NCBI GenBank assembly: GCA_023230825.1
Contig: JALNWO010000100.1
Location: 1-6,111 of the forward strand
Length of the DNA: 6,111 bases
DNA from: Acholeplasmataceae bacterium
Lineage (GTDB): Bacteria > Bacillota_I > Bacilli_A > Acholeplasmatales > Acholeplasmataceae
Direction: 5' to 3'
The position numbers were made by a program, and so were the translations under genes. Shown here one piece after another: positions 1-5,931 of the stretch (position 1 is the stretch's first letter; every line of letters starts with the position of its first letter). Below the pieces are notes generated by a model. The model had not been told where the DNA came from and ran no database searches. It saw only the letters and a list, made by a program, of their open reading frames with translations.

Positions 1-1
1 G

Positions 2-472
2 TTTCCTTTTTTAGTTGCTCAAGGTCTTGTCGTGGCTGCGATTTACCCAATTGGTTTATTAAGTATTAAAATAGGACGAAAAAACTCAATTCTTATCGGT
101 ATCTTTTTGTTGATTGTTACTTTAGGTTCTGTCGTCTTTGTCAAACCTGATCAAATGGTCGGCATGGCATTAATTATCGCCTTTGCTGGATTTGGTTGGA
201 GTTTTGCTGGAATTAATATATATATTATGGTTGTAGAACTTTCTAAAGGAAGTAATGTTGGGCAATATACTGGTTACTATTATGCAGCTTCGATGGGTGC
301 CCAAATTATTACCCCAATGTTTTCTGGCTTCTTAATGGATACTTATGGTAGAATTATCTTGTTCCCTTATGCGACGATTTCGATGGTATTAGCATTGTTT
401 GCCATGCTTTTCGTTAAACATGGCGATGCCAAATTCCCTGAATTCAAAAAATTATTTAAAAAGAGGACTTAG
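2..472 (+). CDS. MFS transporter, C-terminal part (5' end outside window)
   Basis: The open frame enters from the left edge and runs 156 residues to TAG at 470-472; the GTG at 32 is only an internal Val codon because the frame stays open upstream of it. The protein is strongly hydrophobic, with about four to five membrane segments. A loop reading KIGRKNS (about residues 23-29) resembles the second-half copy of MFS motif A. Further on, a GQYTGYYYAAS stretch is followed by SGFLMDTYGR and a final helix, ending in a short Lys-rich cytoplasmic tail. The pattern (MVVEL, YTGYYY, PMFSGFLMD, LFPYA) recalls bacterial SLC45/sugar-cation symporter-like MFS members, but the subfamily and substrate are inference. 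The protein would act in the cytoplasmic membrane as a solute transporter. The next gene starts one base after the stop, so the two are probably cotranscribed. No terminator separates them. Confidence 0.85.
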   Translation, partial: FPFLVAQGLVVAAIYPIGLLSIKIGRKNSILIGIFLLIVTLGSVVFVKPDQMVGMALIIAFAGFGWSFAGINIYIMVVELSKGSNVGQYTGYYYAASMGAQIITPMFSGFLMDTYGRIILFPYATISMVLALFAMLFVKHGDAKFPEFKKLFKKRT

Positions 473-473
473 C

Positions 474-1004
474 ATGAAAATTGTAGTTGCTGGCTATTCA
501 AGTTCTGGAAAATCGACATTCGCGAAACGTCTTTCCAAACATTATCAAATTGATGTTCTTCATATCGACACCATCTTTTTTGGACCCAATTGGGTAAAAA
601 GAGATGTTGAACTCGTTGAACAGGATATCCATGCTTTTATGAAAAAGGAAAGTTGGATTATTGATGGACAATATCGCAAACTTGTTCCCGAACGATATAA
701 AGCATGTGACCAATTGTTTATTTTTGATTTCAATCGTTTTAAATGTCTTTATGGAGCGATATTGCGCAGAATTAAATATCGTAACCAAAATCGTGATACC
801 ATCGCTGAAGGGTGTAAAGAACGTCTTAATTTTAGTTTTATTTGGTGGATTCTCTTTAGTGGCCGCCGTAAAAGTTCGAAACAACTCTTAAAAAGTTATC
901 AAGAACAATATGCAGAGAAAACGATTGTCTTTAGGAACCGGAAACAAGTCAATCGATACTTAGAGTCGATTGGTTATCAGGGGTCTTTAAAATTTGGAAA
1001 ATAA
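474..1004 (+). CDS. P-loop NTPase, FlaR/DNA topology modulation protein family (adenylate-kinase-like)
   Basis: The product is 176 residues, a normal size for this family. A Walker A motif GYSSSGKS lies at residues 7-14 right after the first beta strand. It is followed by the family signatures LHIDTIFFGPNW (29-40) and WIIDGQY (61-67), a hydrophobic strand LFIFDF (81-86), a basic stretch LRRIKYR (97-103) that may act as a lid, and a C-terminal SRK-like segment FRNRKQVNRYLE (153-164). Family members are annotated as 'topology modulation protein' or adenylate-kinase-like, but their substrate is not settled. A small-molecule kinase role is inferred from the fold. The ATG at 474 is preferred over the in-frame ATG at 399: it has AGAGGA at 462-467 at suitable spacing and begins with the P-loop strand, whereas 399 would place 25 unrelated residues inside the transporter gene. 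It sits one base behind the MFS gene and is probably translated from the same mRNA. Confidence 0.85.
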   Translation: MKIVVAGYSSSGKSTFAKRLSKHYQIDVLHIDTIFFGPNWVKRDVELVEQDIHAFMKKESWIIDGQYRKLVPERYKACDQLFIFDFNRFKCLYGAILRRIKYRNQNRDTIAEGCKERLNFSFIWWILFSGRRKSSKQLLKSYQEQYAEKTIVFRNRKQVNRYLESIGYQGSLKFGK

Positions 1005-1015
1005 TTGAGAAACAG

Positions 1016-1044
1016 TTGTGCTTGATAGCGAATTGTTTTATAAT
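1016..1044 (+). promoter_or_regulatory. Putative sigma-A promoter for gltX and the lipoprotein gene
   Basis: A perfect -10 box TATAAT lies at 1039-1044. Seventeen bases upstream is TTGTGC (1016-1021), which matches only the TTG half of the -35 consensus. Transcription would start near 1051, giving a leader of about 20 bases that contains the AAAGAGGA ribosome site (1058-1065) of gltX. The -10 match is strong and the -35 weak. Because the upstream gene ends at 1004 without a clear terminator, some read-through from it is also possible. Confidence 0.55.
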
Positions 1045-1070
1045 TGAAATACAAAAGAAAGAGGATGTTC

Positions 1071-2414
1071 ATGAAGAAAGTTCGTGTGCGTTATGCACCT
1101 AGTCCAACAGGTTTATTACATATTGGTAATGCCAGAAGCGCTTTATTCAACTATTTATTTGCCCGCCATTATGGTGGTGATTTTATTATTCGTATTGAAG
1201 ATACTGATATTGAAAGAAACGTCGAAGGTGGAGAAGCTTCGCAGCTTGATAACTTACGTTGGCTCGGAATTGACTGGGATGAATCTCCTGATAAAGGCGG
1301 CCCTTTTGGGCCTTATCGTCAACTTGAGCGACTTGAACTTTATCAAAAATATGCGCATGATCTTTTAGATAAAGGGCTTGCGTATAAAGATTTTCGAGAA
1401 GATGCAACCGATTATGCCATTCGTTTTAAAGTCCCGGAAAAGGAAACGTTTCATTTTCAAGACCTGGTGCGTGGTGATGTTAAATTTGAAAGTAAGGATG
1501 TTGAAGATTGGATCATCTTAAAAGACAATGGTATTCCCACATATAACTTCGCAGTTGTTATTGATGATCATTTAATGGAAATCACCCACGTGTTAAGAGG
1601 TGAAGAACACGTTACAAATACACCCAAACAATTGATGGTTTATGATGCTTTTGGATGGGATAAACCTCTATTTGGACATATGGCCATCATAGTCAACGAA
1701 GAAAAGAAAAAACTTTCAAAACGTGATGAGAATATCATTCAGTTTATTTCTGAATACCGCGACCTAGGTTATTTGCCTGACGCAATGTTTAATTTTATTT
1801 CTTTATTAGGATGGTCACCAACTGGTAATGAAGAGATATTATCGCCACAAGAAATCATTGAACAATTTGACCCAAGTCGTTTATCGAAGGCGCCAGCGAT
1901 GTTCGATAAAGATAAGTTAACTTATGTAAATAGTCGCTATCTTAAAAATTTAGGTATTGATGAACTTGCACAAATGAGTCGTCCATTTTTAGAGAGTAAC
2001 AACATCCCTATTTTGAATGAGGAATGGTTACATCAATTGTTACGTCTTTTCCAAGAGCGCATGAGTTATGTCGGTGAAATTGTTACTTTATATCAAGCGT
2101 TCATTCATGAATCATTAACCCTTTCTCAAGAAGGACTCGCTTTTTTAGTCGAAAACAAGAGTACCCTTGTCTTGGAAACTTTTAAAAATCAACTACAAAA
2201 AGCCCCTTTTAATCGAGAAAACATTGAACTAGCAATCCGACAAACAGGACAAGAAGCTCAAGTCAAAGGTAAACCCCTTTTCATGGGATTACGGATTGCG
2301 ACGACCGGCGATATGCACGGACCTAGTCTTCCTGACTTGCTGGTTTTACTGGGTGAAACACTTGTTCACTCAAGACTTGATCAAACACTCAAACAATTGC
2401 GAGGTGCTTTATGA
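1071..2414 (+). CDS. gltX: Glutamyl-tRNA synthetase, short form lacking the usual zinc-binding insertion
   Basis: Cytoplasmic class I aminoacyl-tRNA synthetase that charges tRNA-Glu (and often tRNA-Gln in bacteria without GlnRS) with glutamate using ATP. The 447-residue protein shows the HIGH-type signature SPTGLLHIGNAR (11-22), RIEDTD (41-46), GGPFGPYRQ, the tRNA-binding segment HVLRGEEHVTNTPKQ, and the KMSKS equivalent KLSKR at 214-218. The C-terminal helical anticodon-binding half includes GKPLFM (400-405) and a TGDMHGP motif. Residues 105-117 pass from AYK directly to AIRFKVPE through only about ten residues. Typical GluRS has some 45 there, including the CYC...C.H zinc-binding region, which makes this protein about 36 residues shorter than Bacillus GltX (from memory). 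The ATG at 1071 is chosen because GAGG at 1061-1064 precedes it and the alternative ATG at 1044 overlaps the -10 box. Its TGA overlaps the next start (ATGA), implying translational coupling with the lipoprotein. Confidence 0.95.
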   Translation: MKKVRVRYAPSPTGLLHIGNARSALFNYLFARHYGGDFIIRIEDTDIERNVEGGEASQLDNLRWLGIDWDESPDKGGPFGPYRQLERLELYQKYAHDLLDKGLAYKDFREDATDYAIRFKVPEKETFHFQDLVRGDVKFESKDVEDWIILKDNGIPTYNFAVVIDDHLMEITHVLRGEEHVTNTPKQLMVYDAFGWDKPLFGHMAIIVNEEKKKLSKRDENIIQFISEYRDLGYLPDAMFNFISLLGWSPTGNEEILSPQEIIEQFDPSRLSKAPAMFDKDKLTYVNSRYLKNLGIDELAQMSRPFLESNNIPILNEEWLHQLLRLFQERMSYVGEIVTLYQAFIHESLTLSQEGLAFLVENKSTLVLETFKNQLQKAPFNRENIELAIRQTGQEAQVKGKPLFMGLRIATTGDMHGPSLPDLLVLLGETLVHSRLDQTLKQLRGAL

Positions 2415-3928
2415 AAAGAATTAGTTTAATTTTCGTTTTACTCATTACGCTTTTACTTACAGCTTGTAAAGAAGAAATTCAAACCAATATTACAGCTACC
2501 ATTGAAGATATTAACATTAGCTACAACAGTGTTTCATTTGATGTTAACATTGTTGACCCTGATCAAGAGATTACGGGTGAAGTCGTTGTTTATTTGTATA
2601 CAGATGCTGGTAATTTAAGAACACAAAAGACGTTAACAGAAAACGCTGAAACAGTTACTTTCTCCAGTATTGAACCAAATACCGTTTTTACTATTCGCGT
2701 GATCGCAACTGCAGGACGTGACTCTATCGAAGTGAAACGTGTGAAAGTAACAACGTTAGAAGAAACGGCTGTTGTCATTCGTACCCCTGAAGATTTTTTC
2801 GCAATGACAAATAACCGAAGTGGTCGCTTTGAATTGGGCCAAGATATTGATTTTACTGATGTCGAATTTGAATCTCCATTTGGAACCGCTGCCCGAGGTT
2901 TTTCGGGAGAATTTGATGGTAAAGGATATACTCTTAAAAATATTACTTTTAATAAAATAACGCAGTATACGGCTGTCTTTGGCTATTTAACATCTGGTAA
3001 AATTAAAAACTTAACCTTAGAAAACATTACCATCGGGACTGAAGATGAACCTCTTTCGATGAGCACATCGACTCGTGTTGGGATTGTTTATGCACATTCT
3101 ACATCAGAAGCATCACTCGTAGAAGATGTGACTGTTAAAAATGCAAGCATTGTTTTCCAATCCTCAAGTACCTTAAAGGTGACTGTTGGGGGTATTGCTG
3201 GTGAGTCTCGAGGTTCAATTAAAAATGTCAAGTTTATTGATTCTCTCATTCATGTAAAAACAACATCATCCGCAGATGTTCAAATTGGCGGCATCGTTGG
3301 CTTACAAACAAATACAGCTAAATTGAAACAAGCGTATACCAATTCCGATATTTATTTCACAGCATTAGGAACACAACCAAGAAATGATTCTGTGAATCAT
3401 GTTATTGGTGGTGTAACTGGACAGCTTGCTGATGGTGGCGCACTGAGTGAATTAATTAATGAAGGTAATTTGCATTTAGATATTAAATATCCAACAAGAG
3501 ACGCCACAACAAAAGCAACATACACATTATTTGCTGGTGGACTTGTCGGAAAAGCAAACAGTCGGATTTTAGATGGATACTTTAGTGGTAACCTCACTTT
3601 GACTCATGATCATGATCAAAGTGATGAAAACATTTATAAACAATTTCGTGTTGGTGGACTCATTGGTTTTTATGAGAAAAACATTGCCGCAACCCGTCTG
3701 GTCTATTTAAACGGAACCATGACGTTTATGCTCTCAGATGATGTCAACCATGAACTCTCACAAACCTTTGGGTTTGATCGGTTTAAGGCAACGAGTAACA
3801 GCGGTGTTTATGGCACGCAACATTTAACACTCAACGATGTTTCCATTGTCGATCAAGATGATGTCAACGAAATCTTAGATTTAACCGATTATTTCAACAG
3901 TGAATGGGTTAATTCTTATTTAGAATGA
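2411..3928 (+). CDS. Surface lipoprotein with Fn3-like domain and GLUG-type beta-helix repeats
   Basis: The 505-residue protein opens with a lipoprotein signal peptide: MKR, a hydrophobic core, and a lipobox LTAC with the lipidated Cys at residue 19. The mature protein should therefore be anchored to the outer face of the membrane. Residues about 25-116 look like a beta-sandwich of fibronectin-III type (alternating strands ending in FTIRVIAT and KVTT). From about 120 on, a TPEDFFAMT lead-in, LGQDIDFT, and GEFDGKGYTLKNIT (166-179) match the family pattern seen before GLUG repeats. Repeated GGxxG modules follow at about 260, 293, 333, 376 and 415. Such repeats form right-handed beta-helix or solenoid surfaces in adhesins and secreted enzymes; I see no protease or hydrolase motif. 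Ligand and function are unknown. GAGGTG (2401-2406) lies just before the start. The start codon overlaps the gltX stop, so it is coexpressed with gltX, and a strong terminator follows. Confidence 0.85.
   Translation: MKRISLIFVLLITLLLTACKEEIQTNITATIEDINISYNSVSFDVNIVDPDQEITGEVVVYLYTDAGNLRTQKTLTENAETVTFSSIEPNTVFTIRVIATAGRDSIEVKRVKVTTLEETAVVIRTPEDFFAMTNNRSGRFELGQDIDFTDVEFESPFGTAARGFSGEFDGKGYTLKNITFNKITQYTAVFGYLTSGKIKNLTLENITIGTEDEPLSMSTSTRVGIVYAHSTSEASLVEDVTVKNASIVFQSSSTLKVTVGGIAGESRGSIKNVKFIDSLIHVKTTSSADVQIGGIVGLQTNTAKLKQAYTNSDIYFTALGTQPRNDSVNHVIGGVTGQLADGGALSELINEGNLHLDIKYPTRDATTKATYTLFAGGLVGKANSRILDGYFSGNLTLTHDHDQSDENIYKQFRVGGLIGFYEKNIAATRLVYLNGTMTFMLSDDVNHELSQTFGFDRFKATSNSGVYGTQHLTLNDVSIVDQDDVNEILDLTDYFNSEWVNSYLE
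3188..3667 (+). repeat. Five degenerate GGxxG (GLUG-like) protein repeats inside the lipoprotein gene
   Basis: The translated lipoprotein carries GGIAG, GGIVG, GGVTG, GGLVG and GGLIG at residues 260, 293, 333, 376 and 415. Spacing is 33 to 43 residues. Each is followed by a variable turn and then a short strand such as IKNVKFIDSLIHV or ILDGYFSGNLTLT. An earlier relaxed copy is VFGYL (189-193) followed by IKNLTLENITIG. The DNA copies are diverged, so this is an old protein-level repeat and not a recent tandem duplication. Confidence 0.7.
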
Positions 3929-3931
3929 AAG

Positions 3932-3959
3932 AAAATGCGACAGAACATGTCGCATTTTT
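3932..3959 (+). terminator. Rho-independent terminator after the gltX-lipoprotein unit
   Basis: An 11-bp perfect stem (3932-3942 with 3948-3958) closes a 5-base GAACA loop. The core TGCGACA/TGTCGCA contains the GC pairs, and the descending arm ends in a run of five T (3955-3959). It starts four bases after the lipoprotein stop codon. The A-run on the left arm means it could also work weakly in the opposite direction. Confidence 0.88.
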
Positions 3960-3961
3960 CA

Positions 3962-3970
3962 TGCTATAAT
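3962..3970 (+). promoter_or_regulatory. Extended -10 promoter for the DUF2779 gene
   Basis: TGCTATAAT is a perfect extended -10 element (TG, one base, TATAAT at 3965-3970). No TTGACA-like hexamer lies 16-18 bases upstream; that space is taken up by the terminator hairpin. Extended -10 promoters can function without a good -35. The predicted start site near 3977 leaves only about 15 bases before the ATG at 3992. Confidence 0.65.
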
Positions 3971-3976
3971 ATGAAT

Positions 3977-3986
3977 AAGGTGGTGA
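3977..3986 (+). promoter_or_regulatory. Near-perfect Shine-Dalgarno site of the DUF2779 gene
   Basis: AAGGTGGTGA differs from the full anti-16S complement AAGGAGGTGA at one position. It ends five bases before the ATG at 3992, which fixes that start. It lies at the very 5' end of the predicted transcript. Confidence 0.8.
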
Positions 3987-3991
3987 GATAG

Positions 3992-5824
3992 ATGTTCATC
4001 TCAAAAACACGGTTTATAAACTACATGCGTTGTGATCGATACGCAGCTTTAGATGAGCTTAGAAGAGAAAAAGAAAAAGCGGTGGTGTCCTTCACTGAGT
4101 CAGACGAACTAAGTGAGTTGATGAGTGAGGAAAACCAACAGAAAAAAGCACTTATTTTAAGTGACATGTATGATGAAGACAACGAAGACCTCCTAGAAAA
4201 AAGTGATCCTCAACTTGAAGCAATGATGAAGTACTACGATGAACTAGAAGTACTTAGTGGACAAATCATTGAGAAAAAATTTTCGGGCGAAACGGTCTAT
4301 GCACTCGATACTTACCAACAAAAAAGGTTTTCTTTTGAACAAGATGGTTTCACTTTTTACTGTTTTTTAGACGGTTATCAAGAAGATGAAAACACCATTC
4401 GTATTTTTGAAGTTAAAGCAACTACTTCAAAGAAGTTTTTAGACCTTAATTTTAAATTAAATGATGAAAAGTTACCATTGTTTGTTGAAATGCCCAGTGG
4501 TGTTTATCAACTAAGACATGCTTTAGGTCTTGAAACGAACCGACAATACGACCAAAAAGTTGCGACTTTACACGAAAGACTTCATAAAGTTGGACGTTAT
4601 ACGTATGACGTCGCTTTTCAACGCTTTGTTTTAGAACACGCTTTAAAAACATCGAAGAAAGTTGAATATTACTTAGGCGTCTTAAATGCCGATTATGTTT
4701 TTGATGGTCAGTTGGACAAAAAAGGACTGCCTCTTTACACAGATGACATCATTACTTTCATTGATATTACTTTATTAACGAAAGAGATGTTACCGCAATT
4801 AGAAGAAGATGCTCAAACCGTTATTAGAAGATTAAATGAGATGGATGCTACCCCAGTCCCGTTGGGACGACATTGTCAAAGAAAAGATTCACGCGAATGT
4901 CTTTTCACGCCGATATGTTATGGGCATATCCCAGATGAAAACTCGATCTTCACCTATCTTCATGCACACCATGGTTTTAAGGAGCCTAATGGTGAGAAGC
5001 ACGCACTTTATGATTTATTAAATGAAGGTTATGTTTCTGCTTTAGACATTCCTCGAGAATGGCTTAACCGTGACAATAACGTGATTCAAAGAAATGTGAT
5101 AGAATCACAAGTTCCATATATCAATTATGAAAAAATACGTCGTGCAATCGACTCTCTCCGTTACCCCATTTACCACCTTGATTTTGAAACTTTCCCTTGC
5201 CCTTTACCACGCTTTAATGGCGAGAAACCATATACACAATCTCTTTTCCAGTTTTCTATTCACATTGAAAAAGAGCCAGGTGTTTGTGATAAAGATAAGG
5301 ATAATTACAGCTTTTTAGCTGAAACCCATGATGATTTACGGTTGGCACTCGTAGAAAACATGCTCAACGTCATAAAAGATGACGATGGCTCGATTTTGGT
5401 TTACAATCAATCCTTCGAAAAAGCACGCTTAAAAGAAATGGCGCTTTTATACCCCCAACATGCTGAGCGACTAGAAAGAATGATCCTAAGAATTGTGGAT
5501 TTAATGGATTTTGTTAAAGGAAATGAGAAATTTTACAAAGCATTGGGCTTTGATGGTGATGAAGCCAAGGGAATTGTCTACTATCATAACGACTTAAACG
5601 GTTCTTATTCCATTAAAAAAGTCTTGCCTGTTTTTACTGATTTAAAATACGATGATTTAAATATTAAAAACGGGACTGAAGCTTTGGTTGCATATGCGAA
5701 TTTCCCTAACATGGACAGAAAAACCCATGAAGATACCGTACGAAACTTAATTGAATACTGTAAACAAGACACATGGGCAATGGTAGAAATCCTTGAAAAA
5801 CTACGCGATATTGTTCGTTCATAA
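3992..5824 (+). CDS. DUF2779 protein: RecB/Cas4-like nuclease module plus DEDD-type exonuclease module
   Basis: The 610-residue protein starts with the family opening SKTRFINYMRCDRYAAL (C14). It has a PD-(D/E)XK-like core: D127 in FLDGY, E140 and K142 in FEVKATTS, and AFQRFVL with Q209 as the QxxxL/Y element, followed by LGVLNADYVF. A cysteine group C295, C303, C309 (HC, EC, IC) with C14 resembles the four-cysteine iron-sulfur arrangement of AddB/Cas4 nucleases. The C-terminal half holds the DUF2779 region: LDFETF (D397, E399) as exonuclease motif I, YNQSFEKARL (471-480) as motif II, GSYSIKKVLPVF (537-548), and EYCKQDT with D593 as motif III of the RNase H-like DEDD fold. A cytoplasmic nucleic-acid-processing enzyme is inferred. 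The biological role of DUF2779 proteins is not known to me. It has its own promoter and stands alone between a terminator and the cysS promoter. No cas or addAB genes lie nearby. No frameshift is apparent. Confidence 0.85.
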   Translation: MFISKTRFINYMRCDRYAALDELRREKEKAVVSFTESDELSELMSEENQQKKALILSDMYDEDNEDLLEKSDPQLEAMMKYYDELEVLSGQIIEKKFSGETVYALDTYQQKRFSFEQDGFTFYCFLDGYQEDENTIRIFEVKATTSKKFLDLNFKLNDEKLPLFVEMPSGVYQLRHALGLETNRQYDQKVATLHERLHKVGRYTYDVAFQRFVLEHALKTSKKVEYYLGVLNADYVFDGQLDKKGLPLYTDDIITFIDITLLTKEMLPQLEEDAQTVIRRLNEMDATPVPLGRHCQRKDSRECLFTPICYGHIPDENSIFTYLHAHHGFKEPNGEKHALYDLLNEGYVSALDIPREWLNRDNNVIQRNVIESQVPYINYEKIRRAIDSLRYPIYHLDFETFPCPLPRFNGEKPYTQSLFQFSIHIEKEPGVCDKDKDNYSFLAETHDDLRLALVENMLNVIKDDDGSILVYNQSFEKARLKEMALLYPQHAERLERMILRIVDLMDFVKGNEKFYKALGFDGDEAKGIVYYHNDLNGSYSIKKVLPVFTDLKYDDLNIKNGTEALVAYANFPNMDRKTHEDTVRNLIEYCKQDTWAMVEILEKLRDIVRS

Positions 5825-5878
5825 AAAACTGGTAAATTCGTCTATAAAGCCATCTCATAAAACAATTATATTCTCATA

Positions 5879-5896
5879 TCTTGTTATTTAACAAGA
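5879..5896. promoter_or_regulatory. Perfect 18-bp inverted repeat overlapping the cysS promoter, possible operator
   Basis: TCTTGTTA (5879-5886) and TAACAAGA (5889-5896) are exact reverse complements separated by TT. The left arm contains the -35 hexamer and the right arm fills much of the spacer, which is where a repressor dimer would block RNA polymerase. It is AT-rich and no T-run follows on either strand, so it is a poor terminator. The cognate regulator is unknown. Confidence 0.45.
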
Positions 5897-5909
5897 ACTT
5901 CATTATAAT
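5881..5909 (+). promoter_or_regulatory. Putative sigma-A promoter for cysS
   Basis: TTGTTA (5881-5886, four of six matches to TTGACA) and a perfect TATAAT (5904-5909) are separated by exactly 17 bases. Transcription would start near 5916, leaving a leader of about 16 bases containing GGAGGT (5920-5925). This leader is too short for a T-box riboswitch. Confidence 0.7.
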
Positions 5910-5931
5910 AGAAACAAGCGGAGGTTAAATC

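Noticed and set aside
498..884. Minus-strand 128-codon open frame opposite the P-loop gene
   Set aside because: It lies wholly inside the well-supported topology modulation gene, has no ribosome site or recognisable motif, and is a shadow of it.
1010..1038. Weak 8-bp stem between the P-loop gene and gltX as a terminator
   Set aside because: It needs a G-T pair and a 13-base loop, is AT-rich and is followed by TATAAT and no T-run; it runs into the gltX promoter.
1044..1070. Upstream ATG at 1044 as the gltX start
   Set aside because: It overlaps the TATAAT box and would lie upstream of the predicted transcript start; the ATG at 1071 has the ribosome site and the normal GluRS N terminus.
2412..2414. 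TGA read as Trp (Mycoplasma code)
   Set aside because: Reading through would fuse gltX out of frame with the lipoprotein gene; two genes end in TGA at sensible places and Trp residues use TGG.
3992..5824. Part of a CRISPR-Cas or other known defence island
   Set aside because: The nuclease module resembles Cas4, but there is no repeat array, no cas gene and only housekeeping neighbours in the window.
5825..5931. T-box riboswitch upstream of cysS
   Set aside because: The intergenic region is 107 bases and the promoter lies late in it, leaving about 16 transcribed bases; no T-box sequence or antiterminator is visible.
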